64,000 bases of DNA, taken from positions 1-64,000 of the forward strand of contig CALLJS010000006.1 in NCBI GenBank assembly GCA_938050045.1, in the 5' to 3' direction. This document shows positions 1 through 8,232 of the stretch, in pieces. The position numbers and the translations under genes are program-made. The notes beneath the pieces were generated by a model. It did no database searches. It saw nothing but the letters and a program-made list of their open reading frames with translations, and had not been told where the DNA came from. Source of the stretch: an uncultured Sphingomonadaceae bacterium (GTDB lineage: Bacteria; Pseudomonadota; Alphaproteobacteria; Sphingomonadales; Sphingomonadaceae). Position 1 is the stretch's first letter; the number at the start of each line of letters is the position of its first letter.

Positions 1-327
1 AAAAGCCGATATGATGGGCATAGCATCGCCATCATCTATGCCCAGCTTGCCCAAATGGATTGTGATAAAGCGATTAAAATATAAACCCACATGCTCGCTA
101 AAGCGCCAAGCATCCATTAGGTTTTGCACATTATCAATGCTAAGATATTGCGATTGCCGCGCCTTGTCATTGCGCTTTCCACCCCAGCTTTGTTTTGGGG
201 GGTATTGGGTATTCGCCAAACTACTAATATATGTATCTATAATAGCAACGCCCGTGCCAATTGGACGCGCCTTTTCAAAACCCGCGCTTTTGCGCAGATC
301 ACAGGGATTCATTACAGCCATAGCCAT
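1..327 (-). CDS. Replication/mobilization-like protein of the integrated element (3' part missing)
   Basis: A reading frame open from an ATG at 327 to the left edge codes for 109 residues with no stop. No close ATG or GTG lies upstream before the in-frame stop at 376-378, so this start is the likely one. Near residues 85-95 is the stretch NRFITIHLGKLGI. I recall similar NRxxTIHW-like motifs from uncharacterized proteins of alphaproteobacterial integrative elements that look like HUH-type replication or mobilization proteins; this is memory of a family resemblance, not a search. The gene lies downstream of the PC4-like gene on the same strand, which fits one operon for the element. The function is unproven and the C-terminal part, where catalytic residues would be expected, is outside the window. 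Confidence 0.45.
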   Translation of the reverse strand, partial: MAMAVMNPCDLRKSAGFEKARPIGTGVAIIDTYISSLANTQYPPKQSWGGKRNDKARQSQYLSIDNVQNLMDAWRFSEHVGLYFNRFITIHLGKLGIDDGDAMPIISAF

Positions 328-403
328 GATGCTTTCGTCAGTTTCAAGTTTAGGGAATAAACGGCGGGGACAAGCCTATGCCGCCCCCGCTATTCATAAT
401 TGC

Positions 404-757
404 TTATTGGGCGTTAAAACCGCCTAATGCTTGGTATAACGGCGCAATTTCATCTATCGGAATAGTGCAACCTTTGCGGCTGGGTTTCCATTCATCGCCT
501 ACTTGATACCATTCGCGCAATTCGGCATAATGTTTGCCATGATATTCTTTAAGCATGAAGCGTTTTGATTTATTGCTTTGCCTAAATTCATAAAGCAATA
601 ATCCATGCTCGGTTCGCATCATGCAAACATTTCCATTGCAATTATCAGTACGATTATCGTAAAGATTGTTTGTCTGAGTTGTCACATACGATGAAGATAT
701 GGCCTCATTGGACGTTGCCGCGTCCTTTGGGGCATTTTTTTTGGATTCGCTTCTCAT
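404..757 (-). CDS. PC4/p15-like ssDNA-binding domain protein
   Basis: The protein has 117 residues. The last 65 match the transcriptional coactivator p15 (PC4) fold: a beta strand (LLLYEF), then KEYHGKHYAELREWY, a short polar turn (GDEWKPSRKG) and a closing helix (IDEIAPLYQAL). Bacterial PC4-like proteins bind single-stranded DNA or act as small regulators. The N-terminal half is polar, Ser/Asn-rich and probably disordered. I chose the ATG at 757 because it overlaps the stop of the upstream gene as ATGA and has AAGGGGAAG just ahead of it; an ATG at 796 would overlap that gene by 43 bases. It is probably translated together with the HTH gene and serves the element, perhaps in replication or transcription. 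The specific role is inferred. Confidence 0.7.
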   Translation of the reverse strand: MRSESKKNAPKDAATSNEAISSSYVTTQTNNLYDNRTDNCNGNVCMMRTEHGLLLYEFRQSNKSKRFMLKEYHGKHYAELREWYQVGDEWKPSRKGCTIPIDEIAPLYQALGGFNAQ

Positions 758-975
758 GCTACTTCCCCTTGATAAGTTGGCAATGAAGCGGCCCATGCCT
801 GTGCATCATTTTTTGCAATACGGCTTGCCGTGCCTAGCTTTGTTAAACGAATTTTGCCTTTATTGACTTGACGATAAAATTCGGTTCGGCTTATCGCATA
901 GCTTTTCAAAAACTCATTCACTGTGTAAAATTGAACCTCAATATTAGAGAGTGGCGTTAAATTTATTTTACTCAT
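754..975 (-). CDS. Excisionase/AlpA-like small HTH protein
   Basis: The protein has 73 residues. After about 15 residues comes a winged-HTH-like segment: FYTVNEFLKSYAISRTEFYRQVNK, then GKIRLTKLGTASRIAKNDAQAWAAS. The pattern of a first helix, a short residue-specifying helix and a basic wing followed by DAQAWAAS is typical of the MerR-like excisionase/AlpA group, which controls integrase activity or element transcription. The frame is open further upstream to 1188, but that part encodes an unlikely hydrophobic leader; the ATG at 975 has AAGGA about ten bases ahead and is preferred. It overlaps the PC4-like gene by four bases. Its position just downstream of int supports a role in excision. Confidence 0.7.
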   Translation of the reverse strand: MSKINLTPLSNIEVQFYTVNEFLKSYAISRTEFYRQVNKGKIRLTKLGTASRIAKNDAQAWAASLPTYQGEVA

Positions 976-1287
976 AGGTGTTTGTTCCTTAACCTTTCTA
1001 AATACACAACGGAATTGCTGTGTATTGAATGGGTTAGCACAAAAAACATCAAAAATCTCAGTGCAGACAGAAGAATCGTTCTCTTTTTGTACTATAATAT
1101 GGGTAAAAATAATAAAACCCATTAATAACAGTATTTTAAGCAAAATATTCTTCCACAGAAAAGTTAAATTTGTCCACAGGTATTTCAATAAATGTGTATA
1201 AACACTAGACTTTTTTAGGTTTATCCAAACACGCTTATTATTTTATCATCTTTGCCACAGCAATGATTCGTCAAAATATTAGAATTT
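976..1287. other. AT-rich noncoding stretch between int and the HTH gene with DnaA-box-like sequences
   Basis: This 312-base stretch has no convincing gene. It contains several near matches to the DnaA box TTATCCACA: TTGTCCACA at 1170-1178 and TTATCCAAA at 1221-1229 (8 of 9 each), TCTTCCACA at 1149-1157 and TTTGCCACA near 1250 (7 of 9 each), all in one orientation. It must also hold the promoter of the HTH/PC4 genes. A replication origin or regulatory region of the element is possible, but an AT-rich sequence produces such matches easily. Confidence 0.35.
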
Positions 1288-2517
1288 TCAGATATTAGCA
1301 GCGCGCGGTTCAAGCTTGATAACATCACCTCCAACTTTTAATTGATCCAAATAGTCACTCCACCATTGCGCCATTTCAACACGTTCTTGCCAATAGTTAC
1401 CGCGATGATATGCCCCGCGCACTGCATTGCTATCACCATGGGCCAAACTGCGCTCGATAGCATCGGGATTCCACTTGCCGCTTTCATTGAGCAATGTTGA
1501 CGCGGTTGATCGCAAACCATGCGCCGTTATTTCCTCTTTAGAAAAGCCCATGCGCCTAAAGGCTGTGTTGACTGTATTCTCACTCATGGGACGCGAGGGG
1601 GTATAAAATGATGGGAAAATAAAACCTTTATCGCCTTCTATGCTTTTTAATTCCTCTAGCATTGCTAAAACTTGTTTGGATAATGGCACGGAATGTTCAC
1701 GCCTAGCTTTCATTTTTTCGGCTGGTATGTTCCATATAGCCGCATTAAAATCGACTTCACTCCATCTTGCGTGCCTTAACTCCCCTGGTCTCACAAATAT
1801 ATGTGGTGAAATCATCAAGGCAAATTTTGTAATATATTGCCCTTCATATTCATCTATGGCTCTCAGCAAGTGACCAAATTTAACGGGGTCTAAAATTGCT
1901 GCATAATGCTTAACCTTTGGATTAGTCAAAGCACCCTGCAAAGCATGAGCTGGGTCGGTTATGGCTCGGCTTGTTAACATCCCATGCCTAAAAACACGGC
2001 TAGCAAAGGCACGGCATTTTTTAGCCGTCTCATAATTGCCTTTATCTTGAATTTTCGTAAGCGCGGCAAATAATGTTGGAACATCTATGTCATTTAATGC
2101 CATTTTACCAATTGAAGGCTTCAACTGTTTTAGAAAATATCGTGCTTTTGTTATCGTAGCTGGGGCAAGGTTTTTGCCTATCATTATTTTATCAATATAT
2201 TCAGTAGCCAATAATTCAAAATTATTTGCAGCATCATGTTTAGCCGTAGCCTTAGATTTTTTGCGTTCCAACGCTGGGTCAATGCCTTCATTAAGCTTTG
2301 CTCGACCTTCATCTCTTAAAGAACGGGCCTTTGCCAAACTAATTTCAGGCCATGAACCAAGGGCAAGCCGCTTTTCTTTTCCAGCTATTCTATATTTCCA
2401 ACGCCATAATTTAGAGCCTTTAGGCGTTATTTCCAAATAAAGGCCTTTTTCATCACTCTTTTTATAGGCTTTAGCGGTCGCTGGAAAGCCGCGGATTTGC
2501 ATAGCTGTCAGTGTCAT
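1288..2517 (-). CDS. int: P4-type tyrosine recombinase (integrase)
   Basis: The protein has 409 residues. The N-terminus (about 1-85) is the DUF4102 arm-type DNA-binding domain (GLYLEITPKGSKLWRWKYR, then LALGSWPEISLAKAR). It is followed by a core-binding domain and a C-terminal catalytic domain with RPGELRHARW (first Arg), HGLRSTASTLL (His-x-x-Arg), LAHGD (second His position) and the AYHR region with the nucleophilic Tyr. This set identifies an active P4/CP4-57-type integrase that cuts within tRNA 3' ends. The neighbouring tRNA-Thr gene is the obvious target. A GGGGGCAT repeat overlaps its start codon, which suggests self-repression or recombinase binding. Confidence 0.95.
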   Translation of the reverse strand: MTLTAMQIRGFPATAKAYKKSDEKGLYLEITPKGSKLWRWKYRIAGKEKRLALGSWPEISLAKARSLRDEGRAKLNEGIDPALERKKSKATAKHDAANNFELLATEYIDKIMIGKNLAPATITKARYFLKQLKPSIGKMALNDIDVPTLFAALTKIQDKGNYETAKKCRAFASRVFRHGMLTSRAITDPAHALQGALTNPKVKHYAAILDPVKFGHLLRAIDEYEGQYITKFALMISPHIFVRPGELRHARWSEVDFNAAIWNIPAEKMKARREHSVPLSKQVLAMLEELKSIEGDKGFIFPSFYTPSRPMSENTVNTAFRRMGFSKEEITAHGLRSTASTLLNESGKWNPDAIERSLAHGDSNAVRGAYHRGNYWQERVEMAQWWSDYLDQLKVGGDVIKLEPRAANI

Positions 2518-2590
2518 TTGGGGGCATCCCTTTTTTGATTTTCAAAATGCCCCCAAATATGCCCCCATTTTAGTTAGGATTTGGGGGCAT
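2516..2590. repeat. Four GGGGGCAT-type repeats at the integrase promoter
   Basis: ATTTGGGGGCAT occurs at 2516-2527 and 2579-2590. Its reverse complement ATGCCCCCAAAT occurs at 2547-2558, followed at once by ATGCCCCCATTT at 2559-2570. The first copy overlaps the int start codon. Two direct and two inverted copies within 75 bases, between int and the tRNA, fit arm-type integrase binding sites or an operator for int or the HTH protein. The binding role is inferred. Confidence 0.7.
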
Positions 2591-2680
2591 AATGAAGCAT
2601 AGCTAGAAACAATATGAGAATGCAAATGACACAAAAGTCTAGTAATTGCAAGCGTTTGGGAATGTTCAGGGATAAAATTC

Positions 2681-2756
2681 TGGTGCCGCTTAGAGGACTC
2701 GAACCTCTGACCCCATCATTACGAATGATGTGCTCTACCACCTGAGCTAAAGCGGC
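2681..2756 (-). tRNA. tRNA-Thr (anticodon CGT)
   Basis: The minus strand folds as a complete tRNA of 76 bases. The acceptor stem pairs GCCGCTT with AAGCGGC, with discriminator A and an encoded CCA. The D arm includes GCTCAGGTGGTAGAGC, the anticodon stem CATCA/TGATG encloses the loop TTCGTAA, and the T arm is AGAGGTTCGAGTCCTCT. Anticodon CGT reads ACG (Thr). The integrated element abuts its 3' end and leaves the tRNA intact. Confidence 0.97.
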
Positions 2757-2988
2757 TAAACGAAATAATGTTTAGATGCTGGCGCATACCATAGTCGCAA
2801 ATAGTTTCAAGCAATTAGTTTGTCCATCATCCTATCGATAGCCAGCACAGCTTGTGATGATAGGAAATAATAAGAAATAGTATGAGATAATTAACCTTTA
2901 TTTACGATAAATTTACCATTTAGAGTGCATATAGGCTCTTGAATATTATAAAAGATATGAATTTCTTGGGAATATTAAGGATTACAAG

Positions 2989-4368
2989 ATGGATAATGTA
3001 AGGGCATCAGAACCATTTAACAATGAGTTGGATAGCAATGCAATGCCCGATAATTGGGATAGTGCAGAATATATGTCCTACGAAGACCAAGAAGATGTAA
3101 TGATGGAAACACCGCCGATCATCCATGGCGATGAGCGCCGTTTGCAGGTGCGTGCCTATAATTTTTGGACCGAACAGTTGGGCGAAAATAATTATCCAAA
3201 CATCGAAGATTTAGTCCCAGAAGAAAATGAAGATTTTGCCCCTTATGGTGTTTTGTTAGATTTCACCTCTGGCATTGAAAATCCATCGATTGCTTATGTT
3301 GGCGATAAATTGCGCGCTGAATGCGCACTGCCAGATAAAGCAACCTATTTAGAACAAGTACCAACACGTTCGCTATTATCGCGTATCACAGACCATTATC
3401 TGCAAATTATCGCCAATCGCGCGCCCATTGGTTTTGAAGCAGAATTTGTCAACGATAGCGGCACTAATATCATGTATCGCGGTATATTGCTGCCCTATTC
3501 TTCCGATGATGATACCATTGATTTTATTTATGGTTTGATTAATTGGAAAGAAGGGATAGACCAAAAGCTTGGCGATGAATTACAGCTAGAAGTTAGCAAT
3601 GCTCTGCAGGATACGGCCGATCAAATCGACACAAATCAAATTTGGGCAAATGCAGCAACCAACACTATTGTCGAGGCAAGTTCCAACAAAGATGAAATAT
3701 TGGATCAGCATGATATAGAAATATCAAACGATGCTATCACCGGACAGATTGTTGAGCAAGAACCTGAACCAAGCGATAGCTTAGCCGATTGGCTGCATGC
3801 TGCTCGCAGCTCTGCTGATACTGCAAAACATGCCGATGCGCGAAGCCGAGAAACATTATATAAAGCCATCAGCAGAGCTTATGATTTTGCTTTGGTTGCC
3901 AAAGAAAATGCCGATGATTATCAGATGATTTTAGAAGATTCTGGTCTAAAAGCCCAAAAACGTGCGCCTATGACGCCCATCGTTAAATTAATATTCGGGA
4001 TAAATTACGAAAAAACACGCATCGCCGAAATCGCATCCGCGATGAGCTATGCCAAGCGTCATCAAGTCGAAATGGGAGGCATGGCCAAAATGCTTGCCGA
4101 ATTTGATGGCGGTTTGAAAGCAATGGTAAAAGCTGAGCGTATAGCGAAAAAAACCGATAATGGAGGGCAAAAAATTGCGCTTCCTGTTGACCCGCGTGAA
4201 GCATTGCGCAACGCACCAACGCGCAGCATTCAAGACTTCTCTGGCGATGGTGAGGAATTTGTCGTTCTTGTGGCCCGCCGCGATGAAAAGGGTAATATCG
4301 CTATCATTGGCAATGTCGATGCGGAGCCAGCATTTACTGAAAGAGCATTGCGCAAAACTGTAATTTGA
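2989..4368 (+). CDS. PAS-like (PAS_5 type) sensory protein, unknown output
   Basis: The protein has 459 residues and no signal peptide or membrane segment. Residues about 50-187 resemble the alphaproteobacterial PAS_5 family: RRLQVRAYNFWTEQLG at the start, FAPYGVLLDFT in the middle, then IAYVGDKLRAEC and TIDFIYGLINWKEG at the end of the fold. The remaining half is acidic and partly helical, with Ala/Asp-rich stretches (about 260-340) and a C-terminal segment ending in VVLVARRDEKGNIAIIGNV. No kinase, GGDEF or HTH output is visible. It stands alone upstream of a convergent transporter gene with seven bases between the ends. The ligand and partner cannot be read from the sequence. Confidence 0.75.
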   Translation: MDNVRASEPFNNELDSNAMPDNWDSAEYMSYEDQEDVMMETPPIIHGDERRLQVRAYNFWTEQLGENNYPNIEDLVPEENEDFAPYGVLLDFTSGIENPSIAYVGDKLRAECALPDKATYLEQVPTRSLLSRITDHYLQIIANRAPIGFEAEFVNDSGTNIMYRGILLPYSSDDDTIDFIYGLINWKEGIDQKLGDELQLEVSNALQDTADQIDTNQIWANAATNTIVEASSNKDEILDQHDIEISNDAITGQIVEQEPEPSDSLADWLHAARSSADTAKHADARSRETLYKAISRAYDFALVAKENADDYQMILEDSGLKAQKRAPMTPIVKLIFGINYEKTRIAEIASAMSYAKRHQVEMGGMAKMLAEFDGGLKAMVKAERIAKKTDNGGQKIALPVDPREALRNAPTRSIQDFSGDGEEFVVLVARRDEKGNIAIIGNVDAEPAFTERALRKTVI

Positions 4369-4375
4369 TGCGTGC

Positions 4376-6163
4376 TTAATGCAATAGAGCAATCATCATA
4401 CAAGTGGTGAAACCAACCCCTATGGTCAGCGGAATTCCAGCCTTGAAAAAGTCTGTGAAACGATAATTACCCGCAGCATAAACAAGCGTATTGGTTTGAT
4501 AACCAATCGGCGTAGCGAAACTAGCCGATGCAGCAAGCATAACCGCAATGACCAGAGGTTCAGGCGCAATCCCTATATTTTGCGCCAAAGTTATAACGAT
4601 CGGCGTGATGATAATCGCCACAGCATTATTGGTGACAATCTCTGTCATGATGACCGAAAATATATATATTGCAGCGATTAGAGCCCAAGGCGGTAAATTG
4701 ACCAATATTGGCGTCATAGCCGAGACCAACAGATCAACGCTCCCTGCTTGTTGCAAACCAACACCAACCGCCAGCATAGCAAAAACCAGCACTAACACAT
4801 TGCCATCGATAGAGCCCCATGCTTCCTCGGCATCGATACAGCGCGCAAAAAGAATGGCGCCCACCGCTAAAATTGCGGCAACAGCAAGCGGCAAAATTCC
4901 CAACGCGGATAACGCCACCACCATAATCAATGCGCCAATAGCAATCGGTGCGCGATCGCGGCGAAATGCGCGTGCCTTAGTATCTCCAACCCCAAAAAGA
5001 TTAGGATTATCATAGATAGATTGAATATCATTTTTACTGCCAGTAACGATCAACCTATCGGCAGCATGAATGCGCGCATTGGGAAGATCGCTGCGCGGTA
5101 AATCACGATAGCGCGTCAAGCCCAATATCCGTAAATTTGGATTAGACAAAAATGGTATATCAATTAATTTATTGCCAATGGCGGGATGGCTCGTGGAGAC
5201 CGTTGCTTCTACTAATGCCTCGGCCATCGCGCCTGCATCGCCTTTTCTGACGATACCAATTTTGAAATCAGTGGAGGAACGCAGCGACAATAATTCTGCA
5301 ACATCCAATTGTACAACGACTCTATCGCCAGCTTCTAATATTTGCTGTTCCAGATCATGCCTTATAAATTGATTGCTGCGCTTGAGCGTGGTGATGCGAA
5401 TCTTGGGTCGCTTTAGCGCAACAACTTCAGAAACTTTCTTACCAATAATTTGCGCTGCGTTGCGGACTTCTAATTCGGTTAAGAAAGTTGTTTCATTATC
5501 ATCGGTAAAATCCAAACCAGCATCATCCTTTGGCAACAGCCAACTGGAAAATAATAGCATCATGATAGTCCCCGCAAAGGCCGCTGCTAATCCATAAGGC
5601 GTGATGTCAAAAATACCAAATCCATCAAGGCCATTATCACGCGCTACGCTATCGACTATCAAGTTGGTAGATGTACCAATCAATGTCGTAGTGCCGCCTA
5701 AAATACATATAAAACTCAGCGGGATAAGTAATTTTTTAGCTGATATTCCCGTCACTCTGGCAAGGCGCAATATAATCGGTATCATCACCACAACCACAGG
5801 CGTATTATTCATAAATGCCGATGCCACAAAGCCGCCCAAAAACATCTCAGCAACGGCCAGTTTCGGATTTTTCTTGGCGCGCCGAATGATAAAACCTGCA
5901 ACCGCATCAATAGCCCCCGTGCGCAGCAAAGCGCCCGATAATATAAACATCGCACCAATCGTAATCGGCGCAGTATTAGAGAAAACACCGAACATCGCAT
6001 CGCTATCGATGATACCCAAAAATAGGAAGGCACAAGCCCCTAAAATAGCGACAACGGCTGCTGGGAAACGCTCCATAATGAAACCAGCGAATAATAGAAT
6101 CAATATAGCAAGGCCAATAAAAGCTTGATATTCAGCAATAATCGCACGGATAAATTCAAGCAT
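4376..6163 (-). CDS. SLC13/DASS-family transporter with two TrkA-C domains
   Basis: The protein has 595 residues and alternates hydrophobic helices with a soluble middle part. The first membrane block (about 1-210) contains SAFMNNTPVVVVMIPI and GGTTTLIGTSTNLIVDS, the paired SNT-like signatures of the SLC13/ArsB-NhaD superfamily. Residues about 215-370 form two RCK/TrkA-C-like domains (ELEVRNAAQIIGKKV and GNKLIDIPFLSNPNLRILGL). The second membrane block contains EIVTNNAVAIIITPI and ASFATPIGYQTNTLVY. Such proteins carry sulfate, dicarboxylates or other anions with sodium or protons; the substrate cannot be fixed from sequence. It lies 29 bases downstream of aroC on the same strand. Confidence 0.9.
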   Translation of the reverse strand: MLEFIRAIIAEYQAFIGLAILILLFAGFIMERFPAAVVAILGACAFLFLGIIDSDAMFGVFSNTAPITIGAMFILSGALLRTGAIDAVAGFIIRRAKKNPKLAVAEMFLGGFVASAFMNNTPVVVVMIPIILRLARVTGISAKKLLIPLSFICILGGTTTLIGTSTNLIVDSVARDNGLDGFGIFDITPYGLAAAFAGTIMMLLFSSWLLPKDDAGLDFTDDNETTFLTELEVRNAAQIIGKKVSEVVALKRPKIRITTLKRSNQFIRHDLEQQILEAGDRVVVQLDVAELLSLRSSTDFKIGIVRKGDAGAMAEALVEATVSTSHPAIGNKLIDIPFLSNPNLRILGLTRYRDLPRSDLPNARIHAADRLIVTGSKNDIQSIYDNPNLFGVGDTKARAFRRDRAPIAIGALIMVVALSALGILPLAVAAILAVGAILFARCIDAEEAWGSIDGNVLVLVFAMLAVGVGLQQAGSVDLLVSAMTPILVNLPPWALIAAIYIFSVIMTEIVTNNAVAIIITPIVITLAQNIGIAPEPLVIAVMLAASASFATPIGYQTNTLVYAAGNYRFTDFFKAGIPLTIGVGFTTCMMIALLH

Positions 6164-6192
6164 AGACTAATCCCATCGCTGTCATTATCTTA

Positions 6193-7266
6193 TCATCCAC
6201 ATTGCGCACGGTGCATCAATTTTTGATCGGCCAAAACTATCGCCATCATCGCCGCGACCACGGGCGTGCCTCTTATACCAACACAGGGATCATGGCGACC
6301 TTTGGTGCTGATCTGCGCGGCATTACCATCGCTATCAATCGTATCAACGGGCGTTAAAATGCTGCTCGTTGGTTTAAAAGCTACGCGGCAGATAATATCT
6401 TGCCCTGTCGAAATTCCGCCAGCGATACCGCCTGCATTATTCGTCAAAAACTGCGGGTTATGGCCATTATCAGCAGGCCGCATCGGATCGGCATTATGCT
6501 CACCGCTTAACCGAGCGGCCTCAAAACCAGCACCAATTTCAAACGCTTTGACAGCATTAATGCTCATCATCGCCGATGCCAATTCACTGTCTAATTTGGC
6601 ATAAAGCGGCGCGCCCCAGCCTGCTGGTACGCCCGTTGCGCGGCATTCGACAATCGCGCCGAGCGAACTGCCAGCTTTACGCGCATCATCCACCAATTTT
6701 TCCCAGCGTTTTGCGGCCTCTGCATCAGGGCAAAAAAACGGGTTTTGTGTTATTTGTTCTGCATCAAAATTGGTTGGATTAATTTTATCGCCGCCAAGTT
6801 CGCATATATAAGCAATCACTGTGGTTTCAGCTATAATCAACCGCGCAACCGCGCCCGCCGCCACGCGCGATGCCGTCTCGCGTGCACTAGAGCGTCCGCC
6901 CCCGCGATAATCGCGAAAACCATATTTGGCATCATAGCTATAATCGGCATGACCAGGACGATAGGATTTCGCCACTTCGCTATAATCTTTGCTGCGTTGA
7001 TCGACATTTTCAATCATTAGCGAAATGGGCGTACCCGTAGTTTTCCCCGCGAACACGCCCGATAAGATTTTGACATAATCGGGCTCTTTGCGCTGGGTCG
7101 TATATTTTGACTGCCCTGGTTTGCGCGCCTCCATAAAGGGCTGAATATAGGCTTCGTTCAATTCTAATCCTGGCGGCGTTCCATCGATTATTGCACCAAT
7201 AGCGGGGCCATGGCTCTCTCCCCATGTGGAAAAGCGAAACAAATGCCCAAAGCTGTTATAACTCAT
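6193..7266 (-). CDS. aroC: Chorismate synthase
   Basis: The protein has 357 residues, a normal length. It converts 5-enolpyruvylshikimate-3-phosphate to chorismate with reduced FMN, the last step of the shikimate pathway. All three family signatures are visible: GESHGPAIG near residue 16, [19 protein letters not shown] near 125-145, and [17 protein letters not shown] near the C-terminus. It lies between fabI (124 bases upstream) and the SLC13 transporter gene on the same strand. No other aromatic amino-acid gene is nearby, so its transcription is probably independent of a pathway operon. Confidence 0.97.
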   Translation of the reverse strand: MSYNSFGHLFRFSTWGESHGPAIGAIIDGTPPGLELNEAYIQPFMEARKPGQSKYTTQRKEPDYVKILSGVFAGKTTGTPISLMIENVDQRSKDYSEVAKSYRPGHADYSYDAKYGFRDYRGGGRSSARETASRVAAGAVARLIIAETTVIAYICELGGDKINPTNFDAEQITQNPFFCPDAEAAKRWEKLVDDARKAGSSLGAIVECRATGVPAGWGAPLYAKLDSELASAMMSINAVKAFEIGAGFEAARLSGEHNADPMRPADNGHNPQFLTNNAGGIAGGISTGQDIICRVAFKPTSSILTPVDTIDSDGNAAQISTKGRHDPCVGIRGTPVVAAMMAIVLADQKLMHRAQCG

Positions 7267-7390
7267 AAAATATCCTAATGCGCGAACATCTCGATAAGAT
7301 GCAGAGCTATTGATTGCGGCCTATTGAGAGATTCGTCAAGCATTAGCACCAGACTCATCTTTTATATTTGATGCTTTAATTATCAGTCAG

Positions 7391-8200
7391 TCACTTATTA
7401 CTTAAACCAATATCAGGCGCATCTTCTTGTTTCATACCCACCGTATGATACCCCGCATCGACGTGATGCACCTCGCCCGTTACGCCGCTCGACATATCGC
7501 TACAGAAATAAAGCCCCGCCCCGCCGACATCTTCAATGGTCACATTGCGGCGCAGCGGCGAATTAAGCTCGTTCCATTTCATAATATACCGAAAATCACC
7601 AATACCACTGGCAGCCAATGTTTTAATCGGCCCAGCGGATATAGCATTGATGCGAATATTATCTGGTCCCAGATCATTGGCCAAATATTGCACGCTGGTT
7701 TCTAATGCTGCTTTGGCAACGCCCATGACATTGTAATGCGGGATTACTTTTTCAGCCCCATAATAAGTGAGCGTTATTATACTGCCGCCATTTGGCATCA
7801 TTTTAGCAGCACGTCTTGAAACCGCGACCAAACTATAAGCCGAAATATTCATCGTCATAAGAAAATTATCGAGGGTGGTGTCGACATATTTGCCGCGTAG
7901 TTCATTTTTATCTGAAAAACCAATAGCATGGACAACAAAATCAATCGTATCCCAATGCGATGCCAATGTTTCAAACGCCGCATCTAGTGCCGACATATCA
8001 GACACATCACAATCGATCAGCAGATCACTTCCCAATTCTGCTGCCAGCGGCGCAACGCGCTTTGCCAAAGCCTCTCCTTGATAAGAAAAAGCAAGCTGCG
8101 CTCCTTGGTCATAGAGCTGCTGTGCAATCCCCCAAGCCAATGACTTATTATTTGCGAGTCCCATAATTAACCCGCGTTTGCCAGCCATTAATCCGCTCAT
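7391..8200 (-). CDS. fabI: Enoyl-[acyl-carrier-protein] reductase (NADH), FabI
   Basis: The protein has 269 residues and a short-chain dehydrogenase fold. It reduces the trans-2-enoyl-ACP double bond in the last step of each type II fatty-acid elongation cycle. The N-terminal nucleotide site GLANNKSLAWGIA is the FabI variant of the glycine motif. The catalytic Tyr-x6-Lys is in HYNVMGVAK, and AGPIKTLAASGI is the substrate-loop region that triclosan-type inhibitors contact in FabI enzymes. It is followed after 190 bases by aroC and preceded by a YihY-family gene, all on the minus strand. Confidence 0.96.
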   Translation of the reverse strand: MSGLMAGKRGLIMGLANNKSLAWGIAQQLYDQGAQLAFSYQGEALAKRVAPLAAELGSDLLIDCDVSDMSALDAAFETLASHWDTIDFVVHAIGFSDKNELRGKYVDTTLDNFLMTMNISAYSLVAVSRRAAKMMPNGGSIITLTYYGAEKVIPHYNVMGVAKAALETSVQYLANDLGPDNIRINAISAGPIKTLAASGIGDFRYIMKWNELNSPLRRNVTIEDVGGAGLYFCSDMSSGVTGEVHHVDAGYHTVGMKQEDAPDIGLSNK

Positions 8201-8232
8201 AATATACTCCCGTTCAATTATTATTGTCTTTG

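Larger units (their letters stand above)
1..2680. mobile_element. Integrated element next to tRNA-Thr (partial)
   Basis: This is the tRNA-proximal end of an integrative element. The order reading away from the tRNA is integrase, an AT-rich spacer, a small Xis/AlpA-like HTH protein, a PC4-like ssDNA-binding protein and a truncated protein that resembles replication/mobilization proteins. All are on the minus strand, as is the tRNA. A P4-type tyrosine integrase directly downstream of a tRNA 3' end is the classic arrangement for tRNA-targeted islands. The distal attachment site lies outside the window, so size and type (satellite phage, ICE or plasmid-like) cannot be settled. The right boundary is inferred to lie at the tRNA 3' end. 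Confidence 0.75.

Noticed and set aside
976-1188. N-terminal extension of the Xis-like protein with a hydrophobic segment
   Set aside because: The frame is open, but the extension is AT-rich, unlike the family, and the ATG at 975 has a good ribosome site.
5601-6128. Long plus-strand open frame opposite the SLC13 transporter gene
   Set aside because: It is the antisense shadow of a well-supported transporter; the protein is low-complexity Thr/Ile/Pro with no family features.
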